Assembly: GCA_029721435.1 (NCBI GenBank)
Contig: CM056587.1
Coordinates: forward strand, 15,161,667-15,225,666
Origin: Gymnothorax reevesii
Taxonomy: Eukaryota > Chordata > Actinopteri > Anguilliformes > Muraenidae
Direction: 5' to 3'
Length of the DNA: 64,000 nucleotides
The stretch's first letter is position 1; each line of letters begins with the position of its first letter. The translations under genes were made by a program, and so were the position numbers. The notes under the pieces were generated by a model. It saw only the letters and a program-made list of their open reading frames with translations. It was not told the DNA's origin and searched no databases. This document shows positions 54,756-64,000 of the stretch, one piece after another.

Positions 54756-56205
54756 CCTCTGACCCCTAGGACACCTCCACTGCACTGAGCTACCAGTAAC
54801 TGCAGCCTCACACAGGACAGATCCCGCGAAAGAGCCGCACAGACTCTCACAGCTAAAACAAAACAAACTATTTAAAACAATATAACAGAGAACCAATCAG
54901 AGCAACCGAGGGGCGGAAGAGACAGACAGGGGGAAGAACTGATACAGAACAACCTGCCAAAACATCCACTCGTAGGAACGGTAATTAAGCACCAATGAAA
55001 TCACCTTTTCACTTTTTCGCTCAACAGGCAGGAGTGCTTGGAGGCCTGTGGCTCACCCCATTCCAGTCCCACAGCTCACCCGGAGGACTTTACAAACCGT
55101 GTCCGGATGTTTGTCCGAAAAACTGCTTTTAACCCCAGGAGACTCTTTTTTTTTCTAAAAGAAATGGGCAAAACAAACTGAACACACCACAGCGTCCGCG
55201 GACGCTGAGACTCTTGGATACTCGGCCGTGCTGAAGCGGCCATGTTGGTATCCTGGCACTGTGCTCCTGCCTTCACCCGCTGCATGCGTTTGACAGGAAA
55301 AAAAAACTCTTATTTTGGGGCTGGCCTCCTTTGTGACTGAAACACAATTGACTATGTTTATCATTGCCGCGAGAAGATTCCACTACATTCATGTTTGGCT
55401 AGGACTTTTGTTTTCGCTTCGATCGCCCGACTGATTGAAGATGTGTGCGTGCTCATAGGATGCAGTTAAAGCAGAGCATTGTTTTATTTTATTTTATTTT
55501 TTTTAGCATACTTGACTCCTCTTTTCTGTCTCACGAGGGATTTTGAGTTGCTTTTGTCAGACTGGTGTCTGTAGGAATTCTGCATTTATTATTTTGTGCA
55601 TCACCTTACGTTTTGAATGGTGCATTGTCCTGGGGAGGGAAGTGAAAATAACCTTTGCGCCCCAGGTCTTGTATCAAGATGTTTACAAATTTCATGCTAC
55701 AAGCAGAAACTACTTTGAAACAATAGGGTAGGTAAAATGAGAAAAGAGAGTGATGTCACCAAAAAGACTTTTTAAGCAGCATGCTTCTAAGGGATAAAGG
55801 GTAATAGCATTGTTTAATTTAAGATTTTATTTCAGCATCAGTCAAACTGAAATGCCATTGAGTGCAGCTAAGTGCAATACTGTAAATATATATAGAAGTG
55901 AAATAGTGGTACATTATAAATGGGAGACAAATACAGAATTTCAGTCACGTTATTTTACACAGATATCAAATTTCTTAGCCAAATAGAACATTTTCTGAAA
56001 AATGACAGCAGTAATTACTTGTTATCATCCCTAGGGTTCCAAGCTACTCAAGTTAAGAATACTTGCCGAGACAACAATAATTTGTTGAGGTAGAAAAAAG
56101 GACTTTTGCTTAATGTTCTTCAACAACCTCACAACCTCGTCTGATAATCCAAAACCAGATAGTTTTTTTGCCAAAAAATAAAGAATAAATACACAATGTG
56201 ATTAC
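54756..56205 (+). other. shox: Probable shox 3' UTR
   Basis: Non-coding sequence after the stop. The first AATAAA signals are at 56177-56182 and 56184-56189, with further ones near 56992 and 57036. The true cleavage site cannot be fixed from sequence. Confidence 0.4.
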
Positions 56206-57685
56206 TTGCAAAGCACTTTTTCGCAAATCCTTCTACAGTGAAGTATAATTTTGCAAAATCACTTTGCAGTACTTGCCCCTAATCACTATAATTTGAATTT
56301 TTTTCTTTTGTAAATTTTGTGGAACCAGAAAACATTTAAACAAAAAAAGAGAGCAGGGAAACATTTTAATTGGTCATTTTTTTGGAAAACAAGTCAAATG
56401 TGGCAATCAAATGGCTGATATCATCAAGACTTAATAATTTTTAAATAATTTTGAGTTCAATGATCCTTGAAAGGTCTACCTCTAACGACATATTATTAAT
56501 CGCAAATCACTTTTCTGGATCATACGCCATCCATACCTAAGGAATTTTTTCATGTTAAATAATTTCATGGGTGCTTTAATTTATTGTTGTTGTTGCTTTT
56601 TTTTGAGAGATTATAAATGAAAGTTGAAGTCTATTTGCGAGTGTGCATTTTACACTGCTTTGCATTTATTTTTATACATTTGAAACAATTTTCTTTCAAA
56701 AGATTTGATCAAAACATGGCTGGGTGTAATTTTTTATTTTCTTGCATAAAATGTTGTGCATGAGTTCACACACATTTCAGGGATGGCATAAAAATATGGT
56801 GAAAATGCTTCAAGCAATTTCAGCTTTATTTTGAACTCCATCGCACCAGCTCATAATCACAGATAAGTCACAAAAATTTATTTTATGACTTATGCAAGCA
56901 TGCTTTAGACATGATTCACCATACAGTTATGTTACAGTGTGTTTTTCAGTTGATTCACAAATATGAATGTACATGTTGTACAAGTAAACTAATAATAAAG
57001 TTATAAACATTTGTAATGAATTTTACAATACTTTGTAATAAATAATTATACATTTGCAGTTATATCTAGATGGCACATAGGAAGCATTGATAATCTAGCC
57101 GATTATCTCTCTCAGGATAAATCCATTGGTGTTTTTTTTTTTTTGAGCTATATAGTGTGCATAATTTATTATACGCAGATGATGGCTTCTCAAGAACATG
57201 GGAAAAAATTCCCAAGATAAGTTAATATACTTGACTAGAGAGCAGATTTGTGGCAAGAACTAAATATATAACAAAATGAGTCGTAAAATAAGAATTGGAG
57301 GAACATTGACAGTATTCAGTCAGAACTCAAAAGACCTGTACTATATCAGCCTTTCATAGTACTGGTAATTTTTCCTATTCTTAGTCTCCATGCCAACCAT
57401 CAGAAAGTATCAGATCCAATCCATCTTTCACCAGCAAAGAAAATTGAACCGCTATTGAATCCAGATGCACAGACAGTCTTCCTTTAGGCAGACCTGGCAA
57501 ATCAGCAGCACAGAATGAAATGAGAAGACATGGGGGGGAAAAAAACATCAAAAAATTATGATGGAATAAAGCCTTTTTGAGCTGTTATGAAAATAACCAG
57601 GGGTCAAATTTTTTTCAATGGTGTATCAGACTGAAAAAATTTTGCTGCAGGAAATCACTCTCCCTATGACTAATTTCAGATTCAC
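56206..57685. other. Downstream AT-rich DNA, no gene
   Basis: No gene or repeat recognised; it may hold the distal part of a longer 3' UTR. Confidence 0.35.
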
Positions 57686-57689
57686 TGGC

Positions 57690-58260
57690 AGTAAGGTCTT
57701 GTGTTCATCTTTGCATGTGTGCACTTTAAAAGATACTTGGATAATTAGCACAGATTAAAGTTATTTTACACATTTAAAGAGGTAGACTTCTATTGTATAT
57801 TAGCTATCTTGAGAATACTTAATTCCGGATGTGTGCTAAGGCTAATTACAGAGCACAATGTAGCACACATTTCTCTCCACAAATGACCGGCAGAAATCTG
57901 GCCAAATGGCATTCTGTTGGCCTATGCACCCCATCAAATAAAGGGCCGGGCTTTTATTTGCACCTCTGCACTCATACATCAATGCTGAATGATTCAGGCC
58001 TCGGCTGATGGTTTTACATTTGTTCTGTGACCCATACGTAGGGACCTGCTGAGTCTGTCATAGAATAACTACACCATTTCACTAATAATTTGCAATACAC
58101 AGCAGCCATCAGTCAAAATAGGAAAAAAAAAACGCAGCAGCTCTGTCTAAATCCTCCTGCACTCAGTGCCATTTAAGTTATCAGTAAGAAACAAATAAAG
58201 ATGTACTCCGGGGGAGGACTTGTAAATATGCTATATACAGCACTGCCTGATGTCTTAGTA
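57690..58260. promoter_or_regulatory. Candidate downstream regulatory block
   Basis: Unique sequence 3 kb past the stop codon, with GGCTAATTACAGAGC, AGGGCCGGGCTTTTATTTGC, TTCAGGCCTCGGCTGATGG and CACTAATAATTTGC. No coding potential. Mammalian SHOX enhancers are mostly downstream, which makes this a fair candidate. Confidence 0.35.
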
Positions 58261-58719
58261 AACTGAATATTTGGCCTCTGGGTATATACATAAATTTAAA
58301 CGTTTTTTTTTTTCTCTTCTATATCACTATGGTCAGAATATTCTGCTAGAAAACATATATGAAAGTGATCAATCTGAATTTATTATCATCTTGCCATTTC
58401 TTCTCCAAGGTAAAGACAAAGCACTTGGCTATTGGCTAATCTGGAGTTGTAATGAAACTTCACCCATTCTTTGGGCACGTCCCGCAAGCTGCTTTTTATT
58501 GATCCATATGTACTTTTTTCACTTGACATAATAACTTTATATTTTTTAAAAATGTGGCATGGTATTTTAAATTTTAAGAACTGATTTGCAAAATATGTTC
58601 ATATTTAAAGATGCCAATAATTTTAAATATTAAGTAAATCCACTGTTCAATCTTATGAAAAATAGGATTCTTTAGAATTTTGCGTGTTTGTATTGCATGC
58701 CGTCACACATTAACATTTG

Positions 58720-59130
58720 GTCATTTTTATTATGCCAGAAAGCCGCCTAAAAGAAAAGGAAGGACCGTCATGCAATACACGGTCAATTGAGGGCCATGGT
58801 TTCCTTTCCTCTCCGATGGGCGTGGCTACAGGGCATGGCGCGATGCGTTGTCTCCATGCAGTTTGCCGTCTAATCCAGGCCATGCTACGCTTTGAGTTGT
58901 GAAATTCTATCGCCAGGGGATATAAAACCCGTTTACCGTGATGCGTCCATGTTTTTTATACCCCACTAACCCGGTCAGTTCGAGTCTACCGCCTAATACG
59001 GTAAATCATGCGTCCGACGTCACTATCAGATTGGTCTTCTGTAGATTAAAATGAGCTGCGTCTTTTTTTCGATAGAAACCACATGATCTCCGCCACTCAA
59101 CGCAACGGAGTGGATTTCAGCGAGGACAGC
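58720..59130. promoter_or_regulatory. CpG-rich TATA-containing block downstream of shox
   Basis: CpG-rich against a CpG-poor background, notably 58795-58870 and 58920-59110, with a TATAAAA at 58921-58927 and two near-identical motifs GTTTACCGTGATGCGTCC and GGTAAATCATGCGTCCGACG (58931 and 58999). No clear reading frame follows. It could be a promoter of a non-coding RNA, an enhancer, or a repeat. Confidence 0.35.
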
Positions 59131-61077
59131 AAAATTTTCTGCATTAAATCGCTTCCCCCTCTCTCAAATCAAATACAATGAGAAAAATTGAGGATGAAAA
59201 TATGTGTTAAAACAATATGTGCTGTGAACTACTGCGGCGCATTTACACACGCACGTACATACGCACACAATATCATGCCAGTTCAAAATAGTGTATCCAT
59301 GTGCCTGTTCAAACATTCTCATTTTTGAGTGTGGTCTATGAATAAAAATCATAATAATTTCTGAAATGGCCTCAGACTTTTTTGAGGGAGATCAGAATTC
59401 ATTCCCACAGAGGGCTTTAAAAGCAAAGCTTCGAAAAATGAAACTTCACACTCGGAGGGGGTTATGTACATATGAGCATGTGAAAATAGGCTTGAATGCC
59501 TTTACCTCAAGTTTTATCCTAACGCTACATTTTCAGGACCCATGATGTTTGTTTATGCTCAGTGAGCAAATTGAGGCAAACACGGGCACACATTTAATGG
59601 CTAAATGCTGAGCCAAGTGAAACTACCCATTTTTGAGTTGGAAATGGATGTGCTTTTTCAGATTTTCCCCTTTTTTCCCACCGTGAAGACAGCCAAACTG
59701 TTTAGCCCACCACAAAGCGACCTGTTCCCATCAAATCAGGGGGAAGACACCTTGGCACGTTCCTTTGACTCATGTGATAACCTGCCCTTCGTTACAGTAC
59801 ATGGTCGCACCACAAATAACACAATGCCTATGCCTTCGGAGGATCACATAGTCAACGTACATTTTTAGTTCATGCAACTGCAAGTGCCAAATGACCAGAG
59901 GTGGTCACTACAGAGTGTGGAACAAACAAATTTTAACTGGCCGAACCCTTATTGTCCCTGGTTAGACTGCGCCAGTTATTACCTTGCCCATGCAGACCTC
60001 TAGCCGAAACTGGTGTTGACATGGTTGGGATTTGAACACCCAACCACAGATGAACATCAGAGTTGTGAGACCTTTTGAATGGGAGACGATGGCATATTGT
60101 GCATGATCTGTACAAACTTGCAAAACATTTATTACATTGTTGAGAAGTGGAATACACAGTAGCCATTTTATAAGAAGTTTCATGCTGGGATACGTTCCTC
60201 AAAAGATTGTTTGCTAAAAAAATAGTTTGAGCCATACTGTTTATGTTTCAAATTATGTAAATTAGCAACTATGTTTTTGGGAGATCTACCCCTGCCTGTT
60301 TCCGATAAGCAAAAAATACAAAAAAAAAAAAACAAACTCTGTACAAGCATTTAACCCTTCAGATTAACATATGGCTTAATTCGACAAATACTGAAAATTT
60401 AAAGGAGCCTCAAATGGTTCCGGGCTTGGGTGAAGTCACTAGATTTTTATAGCCCCAGAAAAAAATGAACAGCTTTGGCAGCAGACTCCCAAACACTCTT
60501 CAGGAAAAAATCACAGACTTAAAGTGTTGAAGTCACTGTGACCCTCAGCAGATCAAAGGCTTCTCCAAGCTACATTTTATTTTGATTTAGCATAGCTTTG
60601 TTTCGTTAACTAATGCTATTAAAATACCAGGAGTCAACTGCAGAGCAAAACATCATTCTACTCAAAAGTAGTTTTACCGCTAAGTATCAAAGCTGTCCAA
60701 GAGATCTTTACACCAAAAATTCCACTGATACAAAAATCAGCAGCACCAGAATGAAACAGGAAGTTCTCCACAGCCTGACATTCACTGCATACATCCTCTC
60801 CATGTTCACCAGGTCAGATGTGACATTTCACTTCAGTTTGGCACTACATGCGGGTAGAAATTGTGATTATTCTACATTCTTGATTGTGTAACAAGGTCAG
60901 TTATGCAGCAATAATGTATGTGACTGTGTCAAATACAATTTGTACTATTTTGTACAAAATAATAATTACGCAAAATCTCTGCTAGCTAGCAGCATACCAT
61001 CTTACTGAATGGTACAGGCCCCTGCAATGTGGTTTCTATTTGCATTTTACAATCGCATTTCTGAAATAGTAGGGGCA
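59131..61077. other. Intergenic, no gene; possible SINE scrap
   Basis: On the minus strand GGTGTTCAAATCCCAACC (about 60047-60030) looks like a tRNA-type B box; no A box could be placed with confidence. The frame at 60613-60891 is chance. Confidence 0.3.
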
Positions 61078-62421
61078 AAGTGTAAATTGTGAATAAAATC
61101 AAAATGCAATGACTTTCAGATCACGAGCCAATATGTTATTTACAATAGAATGTAAATAATATTTCAAATGTTGAAACTGAAACATTTTACATTTTCATCC
61201 ACAAAAATTATTTCAAATTTTATGGCAGCAACAGGTCTCAAAATAGTTGGGACACAGGCAAAAAAGGGCTGTAAAAGCAATTAATCAGCTGAAAGAACAT
61301 TTAGCAAGTAATTCAGTTAACTGGCATCAGGTGTGTAACGTTTGGCTATAAAAGGGATGTCTTAGAGAGGCTGAGTCCCTCGGAAGTAAAGATGGCTGGA
61401 GACTCTCCAACCTGTGACGGCTTGCGTGAAAAAAATCATGGAATACTTTAAAAACAATGTTCCTCAACGTCAAATTACAAAGGCTTTGAAGGTCTCATCA
61501 TCGACAGTGCATAACATCATCAAAAGATTCAGAGAAAGTGGAAAAAATTCTGTGCGTAAGGGACAAGGCCGATGACCTTTACTGGATGTCTGTGATCTTC
61601 CGGCCCTCAAACGCCACTGCATCACTCACCGGCATGATTCTGTCATTGACATTACTAAATGGGCCCAGGAATACTTCAACAAATCACTGTCAGTAAACAC
61701 AGTCTGCCGTGCCATCCACAAATGCCACCCAAAACTCTATCATGCAAAAAGGAAGCTATTGTTGAGCATGATCCAGAAAGAGGAAAAAGACCACCCCTCC
61801 TGTTATCGGCAGTCAGTTCAAGAGCCAGCATCTCTGATGGTATGGGGATGCATGAGGTGCGGCACGGTGGCACAGTGGTTAGCACTACTGCCTCACAGCA
61901 AGAAGATCGTGGGTTTGAATCTGGCCTGGGCCTTTCTCTGTGGAGTTTGCATGATACCGCTAACCAAGGCACTGGAGTTGGTCTATGGGTGCCCCCTAAC
62001 CATGGGATGGTTCAAATGCAGAGGACGAAGTACCCCACGGGGTTCAATAAAGTATATCTTATCTTCGTGCATATGGTGTGGGACGCGTGTGTTTTAAAAA
62101 GCACCATGAATGCTGAAAGGTATATAAAGGATTTAGAGCAATATATGCTCCCCTCCAGACGACATCTAGTCCAGGGAAGGCCTTGTGCATTTCAGCAGGT
62201 CAAAATTAAACAAAAAGTGCATCAAGTTTATAAGATTGAAAAGTGCATCAAACTCTCCAGCAGCTGGAAGCCTGTATTAAACAAGAGTGGGATCAAATTC
62301 CAATGGCTAAACTCAAGAAACTTGTCTCCTCAATGCCCAGATGCCACCACTCTGTGTTATAAAGAAGAGGGGATGCTACACCATGGTAAACAGTCCCCTT
62401 TCCCAACTTTTTTCAGACCCG
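61078..62421 (+). mobile_element. Tc1-like element of the CAACCCC family, internally deleted
   Basis: Same family as 21417-23258, in + orientation, with both tips lost. The transposase frames read IMEYFKNNVPQRQITKALKV, RFRESGKNSVRKGQGR then a stop, WAQEYFNKSLSVNTVCRAIH, YHAKRKLLLSMIQK, immediately EEKDHPSCYRQSVQEPASLM and VWGCM. The roughly 40 residues that hold WSDESKF, with the first catalytic Asp, are missing between MIQK and EEKDH. After a SINE insertion it resumes with STMNAERYIKDLEQYMLPSR. The copy cannot be active. A long + frame over it (61659-62513, 284 codons) is a composite of transposon, SINE and other sequence, not a gene. Confidence 0.8.
61857..62066 (+). mobile_element. tRNA-derived SINE inside the Tc1 copy
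   Basis: Starts GTGCGGCACGGTGGCACAGT, with an A box TGGCACAGTGG and B box GGTTTGAATCTGG spaced as in a tRNA promoter. It continues with GCCTTTCTCTGTGGAGTTTG CATG, and ends with AATAAAGTATATCTTATCTT. This is the common fish SINE whose head reads GGCACGGTGGYGCAGTGGTTAGCAC. Its middle is shortened. It splits the Tc1 transposase after VWGCM. Confidence 0.8.
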
Positions 62422-62869
62422 TAGCAGCTCATTTTGTTTCCGAGTGGGCCTGGAAAAAGGTTGAACTTTTGGAGCTGAGAAAAATAGGCAAAACATGCGA
62501 ACTTACTTCTTAACTAGAACATATTAGAGTGAAATTTCAAGCATAATATTCAGTTTGCACTACACAAAATTTTGTTGTGGTTAAAAGCTGTACATTTGAC
62601 ATTTAAGAACAAGCAAGACTGGAGACATGCAAGACTGGAGAAAAACATCCAGACAAATCAAAATGTATTTTGCATCGCACATTCTCCAAGTAATTGCCAC
62701 AAAGGGCTTTGCAGAGAATCTGAGCTGGGACCCCAACGAGATGAAGCTCAAGCTGCAACGACAAGGAAAATCTCTGCGGTGTGAGTTGGCAATGTGCTGA
62801 AAAAGTGTGATTTCACTTTTGCTGGGGTCAACACTCACTTCCTTGACAATGGTTCACGCTCACAGCATA
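62422..62869. other. Intergenic, nothing recognised
   Basis: A small tandem echo GCAAGACTGGAGACATGCAAGA near 62610. No gene. Confidence 0.35.
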
Positions 62870-62874
62870 GCAAC
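62870..62874. repeat. Target-site duplication GCAAC, left copy
   Basis: Repeated exactly at 63884-63888. Confidence 0.85.
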
Positions 62875-63883
62875 TGTTGTGTTCTGGGGTCCTGGCCTTT
62901 GGCCAGGGCAGCATTTATGGTTTTAACAGTTTCATATTCAAGATTCCATAGTCCAAGTTTCATAGTTTCATTCATATCACAGTTTTAACAGTTTCTTGTA
63001 TCAGGTTATTGCATTTCATAATTCATGTTCATTGTCCATGTTTTTACTTTTCCGTGTTTTGTTTCTTGCCGGGTCTGCCAAGCCACTCCACCGCTTGTCT
63101 GCGTTCCGCCCCGTGCCTTCGTTGTTGCACATTTCTGAGCTATGGTTGGCTTTGGTGTTTCCCCTTCCTTCTGTGCTGTGCTTATTCGGGGCTCTCTAAG
63201 CTTAATTGACAATTAACTGTTTTTAAGTTACTAACATTTACTAACACTCACTGGGTTGGTGTAATTCTTAGATAGGCACATTACTAATACTACTAATTTA
63301 GACAGGGAGTTTATTGTCATGATTCCTGCTTTGCTATTTCAAGATCTTGCTGTGCTTTTCTGTTCTTAACATTCATGCTTGCTTCCAAACTGCATACTTA
63401 ATTGGTACTTAAGCTGAGCACGCTCATTCTCTTAATGGGCAAGTCTTGTCAACCGATCTCTGTCCATGTCTTGATCTTGCCATGCCTCTTGTTTCTCTTT
63501 CTCCAGGTGTTGCCCCTCATGTTCTGATTTCTAAGCCTTTATCTGGATGCGGTGGAAGTTGGCTGGCAGACAGTGTCTCAAGTTCTTGTTTGCAAGTTTT
63601 GTCGCTCATGTTCATGCTTTCAAGTCCTTGTTCATGGTTCCTGTGTATATAGCCCTAGTCTTGTTGTTTATTTTCGTTCTTGGATTTCTGCCTGGAGTTT
63701 CCAGTGGTCTTTTGTTCTTGCCATTTTTGCTATTTAGTTTCCCCGCTATGTGTAGCGTACCTTAGTTGTCTTTTTGCAACCCTTTGGGCCAAGTTTTTCG
63801 TTGGCCCTCGTGCCTGTTTTGTTTTTTGTTTAATAAAATCCTCATTCCCATCTCCCCGCATCTGTCTACCTGATTCCATATCA
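62875..63883 (+). mobile_element. Solo LTR, 1009 bp, with 5-bp TSD (family copy 2)
   Basis: TGTTGTGTTC...CCATATCA, flanked by perfect GCAAC duplications. It aligns with 5766-6820 in the same orientation over its length; the two differ by small indels (for example the TATATATATA tract is present only in copy 1) and scattered substitutions. AATAAA at 63832-63837. No internal region follows. Confidence 0.9.
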
Positions 63884-63888
63884 GCAAC
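63884..63888. repeat. Target-site duplication GCAAC, right copy
   Basis: Exact repeat of 62870-62874. Confidence 0.85.
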
Positions 63889-64000
63889 ACATTCTCTCGT
63901 GCAGTTAACACACGGCATGAAATACCGAAAATTTTTTTTTTACAAATATAGTGAGAAATGCTTTCTCTTTTATAATGAGCATAGTTTGGGTTTAAGACCA

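Noticed and set aside
59960..60120. Possible tRNA gene or SINE on the minus strand
   Set aside because: Only a B-box-like string is present; no cloverleaf could be drawn and no A box is correctly spaced.
61659..62513. 284-codon open frame, the longest in the window
   Set aside because: It runs through a Tc1 transposase relic, a tRNA-derived SINE and more Tc1 sequence in changing true frames. It has no continuous protein family and is a composite by chance.

Overview
The window is a stretch of vertebrate, most likely ray-finned fish, nuclear DNA. It is AT-rich and intron-bearing, it has long (CA)n, (GA)n and (ATT)n microsatellites, and its repeat set is typical of fish: Tc1-like, PIF-Harbinger and hAT-type DNA transposons, solo LTRs of about 1 kb, L1/L2-type LINE relics and a tRNA-derived SINE. 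Nothing in it looks bacterial.

Only one intact gene can be supported, and it is very clear: shox (short stature homeobox) on the + strand, five coding exons from 45909 to 54755, encoding 283 residues. The exons join without a frameshift across four GT-AG introns. The protein has the SHOX N-terminus, a complete paired-class homeodomain and a C-terminal OAR motif. A TATA box lies about 145 bp before the ATG. Features such as the missing poly-Gly stretch in the middle and [11 protein letters not shown] at the last junction place it with SHOX rather than SHOX2.

Layout: 1-9050 holds old repeats (a Tc1-like transposase relic, LTR relics, an L1-type tail, a foldback MITE) plus a textbook solo LTR (5766-6820, TSD GATAC). 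9950-10870 and 13540-13920 are non-repetitive blocks that look regulatory. 15080-23800 is a nest of transposons: an L2-type LINE split by a full-length Tc1-like element that itself carries an LTR-like insert, with a 299-bp, about 99% identical inverted copy of one end 2.7 kb away. 24450-31700 is mostly unique DNA with several more regulatory-looking blocks. 32341-35052 holds a PIF-Harbinger element, an element with about 100-bp terminal inverted repeats that carries a piece of a RecQ-type helicase gene, and a CA repeat. 35610-37118 is an element with exact 158-bp inverted arms and a hAT-type MITE nested inside. 37330-45900 is the shox upstream region, and 54756-64000 its downstream flank, with a CpG-rich TATA-containing block at 58720-59130, a deleted Tc1 copy with a SINE in it, and a second solo LTR (62875-63883, TSD GCAAC).

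The picture fits a developmental regulator inside a large non-coding territory: in mammals SHOX is likewise flanked by gene deserts with limb enhancers. The regulatory blocks here were chosen by eye (unique sequence, TAAT-rich, low repeat content), not by alignment, so their conservation is untested.
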